Of a DNA stretch of 64,000 nucleotides, positions 35,991 to 47,164 are shown in pieces. Positions within the stretch are counted from its first letter, which is position 1. Each line of letters starts with the position of its first letter. The stretch is taken from assembly GCF_051014445.1 (NCBI RefSeq), contig NC_135143.1:9610001-9674000 (forward strand), written 5' to 3'. This stretch comes from Colletes latitarsis. Its lineage: Eukaryota; Arthropoda; Insecta; Hymenoptera; Colletidae. The notes beneath the pieces are model-generated. The model was not told where the DNA came from. It was given only the letters and a program-made list of their open reading frames with translations, and did not search any database. A program made the translations under genes and the position numbers.

Positions 35991-38900
35991 TGAACGAGTT
36001 CTGTCTGTTCTGTTGGATTTGTACTTGGCGTAAGGGTAGCGAAGGGTTGTGAAAAGTTGCAGAGAAGCTAGAAGCGGAGGATAAGGTGGCCGGGGCACGG
36101 TTAACGAAGGCAGCGGAGCGTCCGAGAAAACGCGTCCGCGAGGCAACTCGTCGCCGGACGCGACGTACGGCGGGCGGCTGTCCGAGCCACGAAAACGAAA
36201 CCTCCTTCGGAGTTGAAATAGGCACGATTGTTTCGGCACGGGTGGCGGAGAGACGAGTATGGGTCGAGGGTTGGCGTCAATGCGTATAGCAGCGGCAGCA
36301 TTCGTAGAAGGTTCGGTGTAAGTAGGGAGCGCGGTACGGTGCGAGGGGAGGGCCGTATGGGTGGCTAGGGGTGTCGGGAGGCGGTGGTATGGGGTGGTTA
36401 GGCGAACGCGGATGGGGTGGTTGTCGACGATAGGGCGAAGAAAGAGGTGGAGGAGCGCAGAGAGAAGCCGAGGTCCGTCGGTATCGATCGGGCGTCTGCG
36501 GTAGATTGACACGTGTCATGGCCGCCTCTCGGTGTTCGAGTGAACGAGGTAGCGGGAGAAAGAGGGAGGCCGTGGCCGAGAGGAAGGCGGCGGAAAGGAG
36601 AAAAGGAAGGAGGGCGCGCGGCGGAGGTTTCGTGGTAAGAAAGAGAGGCATAAAAGGAAGAAAAGCGTGCGAGACGAGGAAGGTGGCAAGGCGAGCAAAC
36701 CAGTCGAGGGGATAGCGGGCGTCGAAGGTGGAAGAGGAGGAAGAGGCGAGGGTGGTTGGGGCGGGGAGGAGGCGAGGGAAAAGGACATTAAGGTGCGTAA
36801 TAGCCAGCGGGGCGAGCGCGCACCACCGCGGCATCGATTAGACAGAGGCTCCCTCGTCCCATTGCTAGGATGCAGCCCTCCCCCCTTCTCCTCTTCCTCG
36901 ACCCACCGACATACTCACCCTCCGCGCTATATCCACCCGTCCACCACCCACAACCCATACTCTCGACCGAGAGGTCCCCACGACCACCCAACCACCCGCC
37001 TCCACCTACTCCGTCGAACTGGAGAGCCCCCGAGTACGTGCTCTACATACACACTCGTGCGCTTATGTCAGTTCCTGTCCTGTCGTTCCTTCTGCCTCTG
37101 CTGCTACCGTTGTTACTACATACTACCGTTGTGTGCCACCGCTGGGAAAGAGAGCGAGGGACAGAAACAGACGGCCAGACGGAAAGGGAAAGAGGCGTGA
37201 GCACACGGGGACGCCGCTTAGAAAGAGAGAACGAGAAGGAAAAGGAGGCGATACGAAAGGACGAACCGAGAGGCCGAGCGCGAGGGATAATAAGGGGGAA
37301 TGAGAGACGTAGATGTAAAGGGTGAGAAGGGAGGAAGCAGAGGCTACGATAGAGGGTAGGCGAAGCCACCTAGCTATCCTGTGGCACCTACACACCTACA
37401 CACGCACACACACTCTCGGGGACACCAACGTCTAACGTCGTTATAAACATTAACGGAGCGGCTCAATATTCCCCGGACCTTGCATCCCCTGCGTCTACCT
37501 TCGGTCCATCTCCCTTCTAGACCGTCCTCCACCTCTTCGCGCTCTACCTATCTCGGACGCTCGCCCCGTGGCCACCGCGTCTTCCTACGGGTTCTTCGGA
37601 CCCTTCGATTCGCGAAAGTTCGGCGACGCACCTACGACCACCTTTTTCCTACCTACGCGCGTTTCGAATTGCTCCGCCAAGGTGTCCTCGATCGCTGCCA
37701 GCTATTATAAAAACAAACGATCCGAGGAAATTACTGTTCGAAAGAATCGCTCGATTTCGGGTAGAGCCGGAGCCAAACCCCCGTATACGTTCTTGGTCTC
37801 GCGGGAACCGAACGGTCGAGAAGCGGGTCAAGAAGCACGACGGGGATTGAGTCGTGGGTGCTTACGGCCTTCGATCGGGATCGTCTAATTTCGTTCGATG
37901 AGTCTCGTAAAAATCTTTTCTTTGCCCCTCGTCTTCGATCTCCCGGCTCTCCGCTATCGTCCTCTTATCCTTCCGCGTTCCTTCGTCGTTCGATGCTCGA
38001 TCGTCGGGGCTACAGTAATCTCGCGCGTTATTGCCAGCAATCCGGACCAGAGATCGTAATAAATACGTAGTCGTCGTTGGGTTCGGTCAGTCGATCGTTC
38101 GCTTTAAAACCGGATTTGTTGTTGCTCCTCGAACGAAAGCTGATTCTGACGGGAGCTACGAACAAAGAGTAGGTGTACCTCGAATTCGTCCGCGAGGGTC
38201 AGAGCGCTGATTATCGTTAATTGCGGTTGATATGGAGGAGCGAAGGGGACGCGAGACCCTCGACCATATTCCGATCGGATTAGCGACACTGATCGGGGCT
38301 GTCGCGGACGAGAGCATCCCGCCCGAGATCGAGGGTCGTGGATTTGAGCATCCCGGTCGTACAGAATCCTAACGTGTACAAACAATTTCGACGATCAAAA
38401 ATATTTCGCGATATCGTTCGCGTGTTTGATCGAAATTTTAAAAACTTTGGCTCGAGCCTTTTCGTTTTTTTTAGACACGATCGATCTTTTTGTTGAACAT
38501 TGTCCGGTTTACTCGTAGCGTACGCTCTCGCGTTTTAGCCTCGCGTGGCATCGGAACAGAGGGAATTCGTCTAGTTCATGCGTTCAACAAGTATCCCGGC
38601 CGTCCCTCCTCTTCCTTCGGCGGTTCTCCTTCCTCGTCGTAACCGCGGCTAGATCGCGAAGTGACCTCGCGCCGCGTACCGCTTGCTTGTCCGGTTATTT
38701 TTCGTGATCGAGAACGGAGAGATAGGCCAGAACGTGGTCACCACGGTAGCAGGTGCGCCATGGTTTTTCCGTGGCACGATGGGTAATAAGGGATTAGTTG
38801 TCGGTGATCGTCGATCAACGTTAACGCGACCATCGGTTAGCTGGAAGTCTCCGGCCGCGATACGTCAGAGTTGGATATTATATTGACGTATCGACGTCTC

Positions 38901-39330
38901 GACGCTGTCCACGGCCTGCTGGCCAATTAACGGGCTTTCTTGTTTTTACTACGAACACTCGTAAATCTCGACGGATCTGTCTGCTCGATTTAGTCCTCTT
39001 CTTCCTATTCGTTGCTCGTCCGTGCCTCTGTCGTCGTTCCCCCCTTCGCCATGTCCTACAAAACGATACAATTAATATCGCCGCCCCGACCGATTGTCCC
39101 TGCTACGCAAATATTTAATTTACTACGGGACCGTTCTACGCGTAATTGGGTCGCGTTTGTCTAGCGCCGTCTCTGTTTGTTTGCTCGCTCGTAACAAACA
39201 CTCCGTTTGCGTGATACGTCGATACTCGACGATACACGCATTGAGTCCCCTAGTAATCGTCTGCTTGACCGCCAAGACGGAACGGGAAGAAATTTTTATA
39301 CTTATTTGATTCAATTATAACCAACTAACA
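35991..39330. other. GC-rich, purine-biased island
   Basis: Strong A/G bias on the + strand at about 36070-36800 and 37140-37350, with a CA-rich run at about 37388-37412. Frames of up to 185 codons on either strand are Pro/Ser/Leu or Arg/Gly low complexity. I see no gene. Layout resembles the islands at 2.8-6.4 and 23-24 kb. Confidence 0.4.
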
Positions 39331-39339
39331 TTATTTTTG

Positions 39340-39505
39340 TTCGAGAAGCAATGGTTCCGAATACAAAGAGGTGTTATAGATACTTCAGTTGCTACCACGT
39401 GAAAAACTAGATAATGTTAATAATCGCAATGACTGGAAATTCCTCGCGAAAATACGCATCTTATACAGGACGAAGAGACCGAAAGAACTGGCAAAAATAT
39501 GTCTC
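39340..39505 (+). mobile_element. Ty1/copia relic, start of gag (left of insertion)
   Basis: The frame around 39389-39505 reads REKLDNVNNRNDWKF, like the KLDGxNYxxWKF opening of copia-type gag (UBN2/DUF4219 region). It continues as AKIRIL and stops being gag at 39506, where the large palindrome begins. The frame resumes after the palindrome at 42314. No long terminal repeat was identified upstream. Confidence 0.65.
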
Positions 39506-40203
39506 ACAAGGAACGTTCGCGAACGGTCCGGTTTCGATTTTGATGAAACTTGGTACACTTATAAAGCAACCAAAAATAATCGACACGTATTTTTTTTTTT
39601 AGCTGCGGTAACTCGAATTTAAGGGGTGAAACCACTCCTTGAAGTTTTGCCTCGAAACGGCTATCTTGAAAACGGAAAGACATACGAAAAAATTGTTAAT
39701 GGGCGAGGTTAATGGTTTCTTATGTACAATAACATGGTGTTAAAAAATTTAACAAAATACAATTTGTTTATAACAAAAAGAAATTTATTAACTTAATTTT
39801 TCATTTTATTGAAACTTTCATAATGACAAAAAATGACGAGCATTTTATTCCAAATTCATTGGTATGTAATTTTTTAAAATTGCCTCTTACAGTTTTGCAG
39901 ATTTTGATGATTTACATCTTGCGCGGTCATCCACTATGGTAGTAGCCGTTCTAACTTTGATTTTAATGAAGCACTGTAGGCTTGCAATAAATTATACAGT
40001 AACTAGTAACAAGTAACAATAACAGTGACAAGTTTCTTAAGAGCAATGAAAAGATTAATTGTTTTTATTACTCACCTATGACATCATGGCAAAGGTGGAG
40101 CGATTTATAAATTATAAATACATACAGTGTGTATAGCAATTACTCTATGTAGTTTCGATAATAGTGGTACTCGTCGAAAAAATCTTTGAAACATAAAGAT
40201 TTC

Positions 40204-40318
40204 TCACCATGCGCATTTAATTATTGCCACGTTATTACAAATATGGCATCTTGATTCATTTTTAACAGAATAGCAGTACTCAATAGAATTTTGGACTGCA
40301 TTTGGTTTTTCATCTGTA
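40204..40318 (-). pseudogene. piggyBac-like C-terminal zinc-ribbon fragment, left arm, frameshifted
   Basis: Mirror copy of 41500-41680. It reads DEKPNAVQN, then NESRCHICNN and IIKCAW, but a small deletion relative to the right arm (TGGTGAG versus TGGTGTAAG) brings an immediate stop, removing the KKSL...YH half. Confidence 0.5.
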
Positions 40319-41499
40319 CAGGGTATTCGGCCAACCCTGGAAAAAATTTTAATAGGAGATTCTAGAGGCCAAAATAAGACGGAAATCAAGAATACTAATT
40401 TGTTGATGGAGGCTGCATTAAAAAGTTAACAAAATTAAATTAAAAAATGATAAATCATTCTGAAAAAATTATTTTTGGTTGTGGGGCTCAATTACAATTA
40501 TTTTTGGTGGATATACATACCCCTGAAATCCTACCCAATTTCGAGAAAAAAATTCGAGTAGGTACTGAAATTTTTAGATGAAATTAAAAAATTTCAAATC
40601 ATACTAAAAAAATTATATGTAGTTATAGGGGTCAATTACAAGCATTTTTGGTGAATAGACATACCCTGAAATCCTACGCACTTTTAAGAAAAAAATTCTT
40701 TACCGAAAATCTAATGTGAGGCCAGAAATGCTTCGCTGAAATTTCATGCATAACTTTAAAACGTCATAACTTCTAAACGGATTGAAGGATTTTAATGTTT
40801 AAAAAAGCAATCAACGCGTATTTTAGTAGAGAATATGTAGAAATTCCAAAAATATTGGAAAAGTTGCTCCTTGATCCCGTAAAATGTGAAAAACCCCATA
40901 AAAGTGGTCCAATTTTTAAACGGCCATAACTCCTACAATAGTAAAGATATCCCATTGAAATTTTTTTCTGAAGCAGAGTCCATGGGCACCTACAAAAAAG
41001 TATTAGATAATTTTTCTGTAGGTTGTCAAACAAAATTATTAAAAATTAAAAATGAATTTTTAAGAAAAATCGACAGTGTAGGTGCCTAAATTTTTCAGCG
41101 AAAAAAAATATTTCAAAACGTTCTGGAAAAATTATTTCCAGTTGCAGGGATCAATTACAATCATTTTTGGTGAATAGACATACCCTCTAATTCTTACCCA
41201 CGTTGGAGAAAAAAATTCGAGAAAATGTGAAATTTTTCGACAAAATTAAAAAATTTCAAATCGTTCTGGAAAAATTATTTTCAGTTGCGGGGGTCAATTA
41301 CGATAATTTTTGGTGAATAGACCTACTCGCGAAATCCTACCCACTTTCTAAAAAAAAAAATTCAGTACGGGCGAAGCTTCAAACATTAATAACTTTTTAA
41401 CGAAGCCTCCATCGACAAATTAGTATTCTTGATTTCCGTCTTATTTTGGCCTCTAGAATCTCCTATTAAAATTTTTTCCAGGGTTGGCCGAATACCCTG
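40319..41499. mobile_element. 1.18-kb TA-flanked element, family E copy 1
   Basis: Starts CAGGGTATTCGGCCAACCC and ends with its inverse, flanked by TA on both sides. Terminal inverted repeats run about 110 bp, through GGCCAAAATAAGACGG and TTTGTTGATGGAGGC. The interior contains one copy of a roughly 0.5-kb module that occurs twice in the relative at 49515-51073. There is no transposase frame, so it is non-autonomous. It sits exactly at the centre of the larger palindrome. Confidence 0.75.
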
Positions 41500-41680
41500 T
41501 ATAGATGAAAAACCAAATGCATTCCAGAATCCTGTTGAGTACTGCTATTCTGTTAAAAATGAATCAAGATGCCATATTTGTAATGACGTGGCAATAATTA
41601 AATGCGCATGGTGTAAGAAATCTTTATATTTCAAAGATTTTTTCGACGAGTACCACTATTATCGAAACTACATAGAGTAA
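41500..41680 (+). pseudogene. piggyBac-like transposase C-terminal zinc-ribbon fragment, right arm
   Basis: Downstream of the family E terminus the frame reads RCHICNDV, then KCAWCKKSLYF and FFDEYHYY, and stops at TAA 41678-41680. The C-x2-C-x7-C-x2-C array followed by a YH matches the cysteine-rich tail of piggyBac-type (DDE_Tnp_1_7) transposases, where LC..CF..YH is usual; here the later cysteines are Tyr and Asp. No catalytic core is present. The family call rests on this short motif only. Confidence 0.5.
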
Positions 41681-42313
41681 TTGCTATACACACTGTATGT
41701 ATTTATAATTTATAAATCGCTCCACCTTTGCCATGATGTCATAGGTGGGTAATAAAAACAATTAATCTTTTCATTGCTGTTAAGAAACTTGTTACTGTTA
41801 TTGTTGCTTGTTACTAGTTACTGTATAATTTATTGCAAGCCTACAGTGCTTCATTAAAATCAAAGTTAGAACGGCTACTACCATAGTGGATGCACGCGCA
41901 AGATGTAAATCATCAAAATCTGCAAAACTGTAAGAGGCAATTTTAAAAAATTACATACCAATGGATTTGGAATAAAATGCTCGTCATTTTTTGTCATTAT
42001 GAAAGTTTCAATAAAATGAAAAATTAAGTTAATAAATTTCTTTTTGTTATAAACAAATTGTATTTTGTTAAATTTTTTAACACCATGTTATTGTACATAA
42101 GATACCATTAACCTCGCCCATTAACAATTTTTTCGTATGTCTTTCCGTTTTCAAGATAGCCGTTTCAAGGCAAAACTTAAAGGGGTGGTCTCACCCCTTA
42201 AACTCGAGTTACCGCAGCTAAAAAAAAAATACGTGTCGATTATTTTTGGCTGATTTATAAGTGTACGAAGTTTCATCAAAATCGAAGCCGGACCGTTCGC
42301 GAACGTTCCTTGT

Positions 42314-43310
42314 CAGTGTCAAGGAGGTTTTCCCGCGTGCTCAAAGCGCAGATGCCTCGTATATCGCTTGGGAAAATCTAGAGAAGGCTTTCCCAAGATA
42401 AGAGTCTCAGGAGGATGTTGCAGCTATCGATTCGACTCTCTAATATGAAGTTAAGCAACTTGGAATCGATCGTTCTAAAATATTGTGACCACGCGTGTCA
42501 ATTAATATATATTAAAAAAGCGCCACGATGATAAATTGTTATCAGCAATAATGCTGAACGGTCTGCCTCCGGAATACGGTCCACTCGTCGTGACGTTACG
42601 TGGAATAAATATAGAGCTTACCTGAGAGATGGTAAAATCCAAGCTGCTACAAACTGATTTAAGGGATGCGGGCATCGCCTGGCGAGTCAGCATTCGCCAT
42701 CGGAAATAAAGATCGCGAATGGAATAAAGGTGCCAGGAAGGATGAGAATACTAGATGTATCGTAACTTGCCACCGCGTTACAAACAAAATTGTCGAAAGC
42801 TTGAGATAATAGAAGGACACAGACGTTAAAGGAACTGAGCAAAAATGATAGCGATAAGTCGTCGAGGTTACCTTACGAACAACTGGTAGACTATCTAATG
42901 CACCTAACAGTTTGTACACGACTCGACTTAGCCTAGGCTGCTAGTGTGCTTGGCCAATTCGACTCATGCTACGGAGATCATTGGACGGAGGCCAAAATAG
43001 TGTTGAGATACCTGGGTGGTACAACAAAACTTTGTCTCAAATATAAAAAGGGTTAATGCAAACTAGCGACGAGAGTCCAGAAAACAAAGAACACGACCCT
43101 ATCGGAAGCAGAGAAGCTATGCACCTGTGAAGATTGTTGGAAGAACCGACTGCAAGTGCACACATAATTGTAATTAATCACACGCGTCACAGGAGAATAG
43201 AAACATATAGCTGTCAGGCATCGCTTCCGTTCGAGGTGCAGTAAATGATCAATTTATAGATATTAAATCTATAAAAGCACCAACGAGACGATGGCTAATG
43301 CGCGCAGACT
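42314..43310 (+). mobile_element. Ty1/copia relic: rest of gag, zinc knuckle, RT end and RNase H
   Basis: Right after the palindrome the gag frame resumes (SYIAWENLEKAF). With frameshifts it then reads NMKLSNLESIV, then LNGLPPEYGPLVV and VKSKLLQTDL, the typical copia gag (UBN2) block. A degraded zinc knuckle is at about 42755-42810. At 42869-43056 the frame LPYEQLVDYLMHLTVCTRLD...HWTEAKIVLRYLGGT is the end of copia reverse transcriptase. RNase H traces follow (HIAVRHRF; VNDQFIDIKSIKAP) to about 43310. Protease, integrase and most of RT are deleted. Stops and frameshifts show that it is inactive. Confidence 0.85.
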
Positions 43311-45240
43311 AACAATAAGTCACTGACTAGGGAAAAATATTTATATTTTGTACGAGGATTAAGCCAGTCACACCCAAGTTTGTAAATTCTCTTACTTCGT
43401 AAAATTATTGTGCAAATGTGTTGAATGCAAGAGTAATTTTCTTTCAGTTGTTTTCTACGATTTCTATTCTTAAACTTAAAAATTAAATTAAGCGTTAAAT
43501 TTTAATAAACTTCATGAAATCTAGTTTCGTTAGTTCCCGAACAAGGGTGACTCTCGAAATGTATCAGATTCTAGACTGGTACGCGACGCGTACGACAGAG
43601 CAGTAACGAGAATTATAATATTATCAACAGTTACGAAAAGAATTCCGGGCGACGTTAAAAGTGTACGAAGAATAGATAGCGTCCGGGGCATTAGCCGCGT
43701 TTTTTTCTGTAAGTTTGCACAGAAGGGGAAACGGAAGAGAAAGGCAAGGGGAAGGGCAAGGCTTCCGTCAAAGGGCCAGATTTTGCCTGATAATTCCCGA
43801 GTTCCGCTATCTCGCTGGGAATCGACTTTTCGAGTCACGTCAAAAGTAAACGATCCGCGCGTGAAGCGATCGGGTCGCGGGTTAGCGTGTTTCGAGCCGG
43901 ATGGAAATCTCATTTGGTAGTTTTCTCCGTTTAATAAGACGAGAGGTAGACAAGAGAGGCGAGAGGAAAGACGAGAGACAGGGTGTAGGGAGACGGAGCC
44001 ACGAGGTCGCTGCCGGTTCGCAGACTTCGGAAAGGGGAAACGGAAAGGGCGCAACAAGGCCGGGGGTAGAGGTAGCGGAGGGCGTCCGGGCGGCATTGGG
44101 GGAGGGGTGAGGTGGCGAGCGGTGGCGGTGGCGTCGGGGTCGAGGGGTGGAGGGCGTCGGTGGATGGTTGGAAGTAAGCAGGGGTGGGTAACGGGCTGGG
44201 GAGGACGGCGGAGGGTCGGCCAGGACTGGGAGGCGAAGTGTCGTCGTCCGAATAACGGCCAAGCGGCATCGACCGATCTTCCTACCCCTAGTTCGTACGA
44301 AGCGTCAACTTGTTTCCCTTCTGTTCCGCGAATATCGGACCTTCAATTTGCCCGGTGCGGTTCGCTAATGCGGTACACTGTCCTTTTCCGCGCAATCCAT
44401 ACCCGCGGCCCGTCAATCGTTTCTTCGATCACGGTTGTCCGTGATCCCCGTTCCGGGCCAATTTTTTCGCGAGGAACCCATCCAAAGCTGAATGGGGCCC
44501 GCCTTCCTCTCCGTCGCGACGCAGCGGCCAAAATTCTCGCGGAGACGCGTCGAAGGCTTCGACCTTGATATAGTGTATTCTTTCGAGTGTCGCGATATTT
44601 TTTTCTCTCAGTGTCGCGCAGCTATCCCCAATGTTATCGTTACTGATCGGTCACCGAGGTGGAAATGTAAAATTTTTCTACCGTTGCTTTTTCGTTAGAA
44701 AATTACTTTGCGTCAATCGGGTCTTCGCGATGCAGACGATACCAAATATGATTCCGTCCGTCAAGGGGTTGCTTTTTAGTAGAATTATGAGTCTAGGTAG
44801 AACTCGAGAGATCGAAGAAAAACTTTACACCAGAATAAAATGATCTTTTTTAGTTCGAAAGGAACACTCTTTTTTGCATTTATGAAAAAGAAAAAGAAAC
44901 ACTAATTAATTATGGAGAAATGCATCTTCGTTGATTTACCACTGAAACAAAAGATAATATACAGCTTTTTAATCTTCATGAAAGAAAAATATTTGTGAGT
45001 AAAATAGCTAATTAAAAGATAGTTGCGAATTTTAAACGTAACTTTTCAATCTGACATTAAACCGATTTGCGGATATGCTGATTTAAAAAAGTTTGACATC
45101 GAACGGAGGGAGGATATTTACCTCTAAAAAGCCATGATTTCACCCATGACGTTGCATCTCCATTATAAATTAGTCGTATTTTCATTTTCTGTATAATTGT
45201 AGTGGAAGGGTGTTCTTTTGGTAGGAATTGAGTATAAAAT
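43311..45240. other. non-coding, with GC island at 43.6-44.6 kb
   Basis: The 43.3-43.55 kb part could hold the copia 3' end, but no long terminal repeat was recognised. The 188- and 153-codon frames at 43530-44568 overlap on opposite strands and are low complexity. 44.6-45.2 kb is AT-rich. Confidence 0.35.
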
Positions 45241-45246
45241 AATCCA

Positions 45247-45320
45247 GGGATGCTGGGTTTCGAACCTGCTATCTTTGGATTACTGATCAGTCGTCCTACT
45301 CGTCGAGCCAACGCCGCACA
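45247..45320 (-). repeat. degenerate tRNA-like fragment, possible SINE head
   Basis: On the minus strand the order is a GGCTCGACGAGTAGGACG D-arm-like part, an anticodon-like stretch ending AATCCAAAGAT, and then GCAGGTTCGAAACCC. The last resembles a B box and T-loop (GGTTCGAAACC). Stems are mispaired, so it is not a functional tRNA. A tRNA-derived SINE or dead tRNA is the best guess. Confidence 0.3.
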
Positions 45321-45388
45321 AATGCTTTTTATAGCGTTAATAATTCTTTTCTATGGTATGAGTACGGAGAATTTGAATTCCACATTTT

Positions 45389-45550
45389 TTAACGCTAGGT
45401 GTACTGAACGTGTCGATTCGAGGATTCATTATTTATTTATTAATGATACGACTATAGATCCTAATTAAAAGAAAAACTGCGTTTTAACGTGTATGTCAAT
45501 GCAACGACAATAAAAATATGTGCAACGAATATCTGTAAATCTAGTGTTAA
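45389..45550. repeat. miniature inverted-repeat element, family C copy 2
   Basis: Ends TTAACGCTAGGTGTAC and TGTAAATCTAGTGTTAA form an imperfect inverted pair. Internal AATAAAAATATGTG is shared with 18614-18822. Confidence 0.4.
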
Positions 45551-46131
45551 TGAAACTAAAACCATTCTACTCATATGTACATCAGTATGTAAACACTCGA
45601 GTGACTGAATTAATAAATAAATAATGAATAACTATTTCGTAATTATTTGTTGTATTCAGCTGCTGCGTTGGTTTTCGTTTATCATATTCTGAAACACAAA
45701 ACAATAGCTAAATGCAACAAATAACCATGAACGCTTAATTTATCCTCTTTGAGCACAATCTAACTTCGGAATGTTATCAAATTCCACAAGTTACTGTTCG
45801 TTCGTACTCGCTGAAATTTTTGAAGAGAACCTCGGATAAGAGTCTGGGTTAGGTTCAAATAAATTATATTACAAATATAATATAGTATTTGTTCTTTAAA
45901 TGGTATTATATTTGTTCTTTTTCTCGAAAACGAGCAAATTCCTGATAAAGAGAGACAAGAGTGATCAAATTGCGTGTACCTCTGAGTTCAGTTACGAGAT
46001 AACGACGCTTGCAAAGAACGTAGACGTGCCTCTGTTATTATCTTTCTTTGCTCGCTCGAACGGATCAACATCGATTGAAAGATGCGTCGGCATGCGTGTT
46101 TCCAGGTCGTGTCACCGACGACGAATGATCG
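45551..46131. other. upstream flank of the zinc-finger gene
   Basis: AT-rich to 45.95 kb, then coding-like composition. TGTTTCCAG at 46097-46105 is a plausible 3' splice site 26 bp before the ATG, and TGA at 46126-46128 stops the coding frame immediately upstream. This favours a spliced 5' UTR with first exon(s) further upstream. Confidence 0.45.
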
Positions 46132-47100
46132 ATGGAAAGTTACGAGGACGACGACGACACTCACTTCTGCATCAAATGTCACCTGACGGTGCATGGTCTC
46201 GAGAACTACGTACGGCATCGTCAGTCCGGATGTCGGCCACCGGACGACAAGAACGTAGTGGTTCGCGTGTCGCCCACAACCCCGACCACCGTCAGCTATC
46301 CCGAAATACTGAACGCGGACGCGTTTTTCAGCTCGTTGGAGCTGCAATCGAATCCGCGTAGGTCGGCCACATTGCTGGAGGACAGCAGAAAGTTCAAAAA
46401 GGAGGAGAAAAGGAAAAAGAGCCAGAAGACGCAGGCGGACGGCGAGGAATCAACGTCCAAGGAGAAGTTGCACGGCATGTTGCCCGGCGATTCGGAGTTG
46501 GAGGACCTCTGCATCCCGTCCCTGGTCGGGTTTCCCGATATCGTGTCTTCCGCGTCCAGCAAGCCCTCGGTCGCGGCTACTCGGAACAAATTAAGCCAAT
46601 CGATGGGCCACGTCGCGACCAGCATCGAGAGCAGCGCGTTCCCCGTGAAACACGAGCCGGAAAACTCTTTGGAGAGTCTGATGACGTCTCACGAGTCCAA
46701 GCAAACGGAGAGGAAACGCCAGGAGGAAGCGCAGAGGATAGATCAGGTCCACCAGACGTGGCTGGAGGACACCATACTGGCCGAACTGGTGGCGAACAAC
46801 GAGAATAAAGACTTACCCAGATACGAGTTCGAATACCAGCAGGACGAGGACGAGGACGACGATATATTGGAGGAAGATCTGGGAGATGAAGATTCCTATT
46901 CGGAGTCGGACGACGTCGAGGATCGGGAAGGTCCGCCGCACGGCCATACCGGTGGCAAATGGAAACCAGAATTGGAGGATCTCCCTCAAAATATGTCTCA
47001 ACTTCACGACGACGACGACGCGGACCCCGAAGACGAACATCAAGAACATCCGCCGCCGACTTACACGGGCGGGAAATGGCGGCCCGCTGAGACCTCGCAG
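46132..47100 (+). CDS. multi-C2H2 zinc-finger protein, coding exon 1
   Basis: First coding exon (323 codons) of a nuclear, probably DNA- or RNA-binding zinc-finger protein. The start is chosen because TGA lies in frame two codons upstream. Residues 13-34 (C13, C16, H29, C34) form a C2HC finger. About 80-100 is lysine-rich. About 235-267 is an acidic run. Two copies of a proline-then-TGGKW motif follow at 268-279 and 307-318. The exon ends ACCTCGCAG before GTAAGG. The intron is only 64 bp (47101-47164); retaining it keeps the frame open for 23 more codons to TGA 47170-47172, giving a short 346-residue product. Target and pathway cannot be read from the sequence. The orthologue should be named by protein search. 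Confidence 0.9.
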
Positions 47101-47164
47101 GTAAGGTGTCCAGACAGCTTTTCGTTCGTCGAGGAACAACCGAAAATGTCTGGCTCTTTCGCAG

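Larger units (their letters stand above)
39506..42313. mobile_element. 2.8-kb palindromic (foldback-like) element
   Basis: The left arm (39506 to about 40430) is a near-identical inverse of the right arm (about 41392 to 42313). The outer ends read ACAAGGAACGTTCGCGAACG and its inverse. Arms of about 0.92 kb flank a unique core of about 0.96 kb. The arms contain a piggyBac-like fragment, and the core plus inner arm ends form a separate TA-flanked element (40319-41499). Removing the palindrome with one copy of a flanking CA restores an uninterrupted gag reading frame across the junction, so it entered the copia element as a unit. I do not recognise the family. Confidence 0.8.

Noticed and set aside
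36277..36834. 185-codon minus-strand Pro/Ser/Leu-rich frame
   Set aside because: Mirror of purine-biased + strand DNA, with overlapping frames in other registers.
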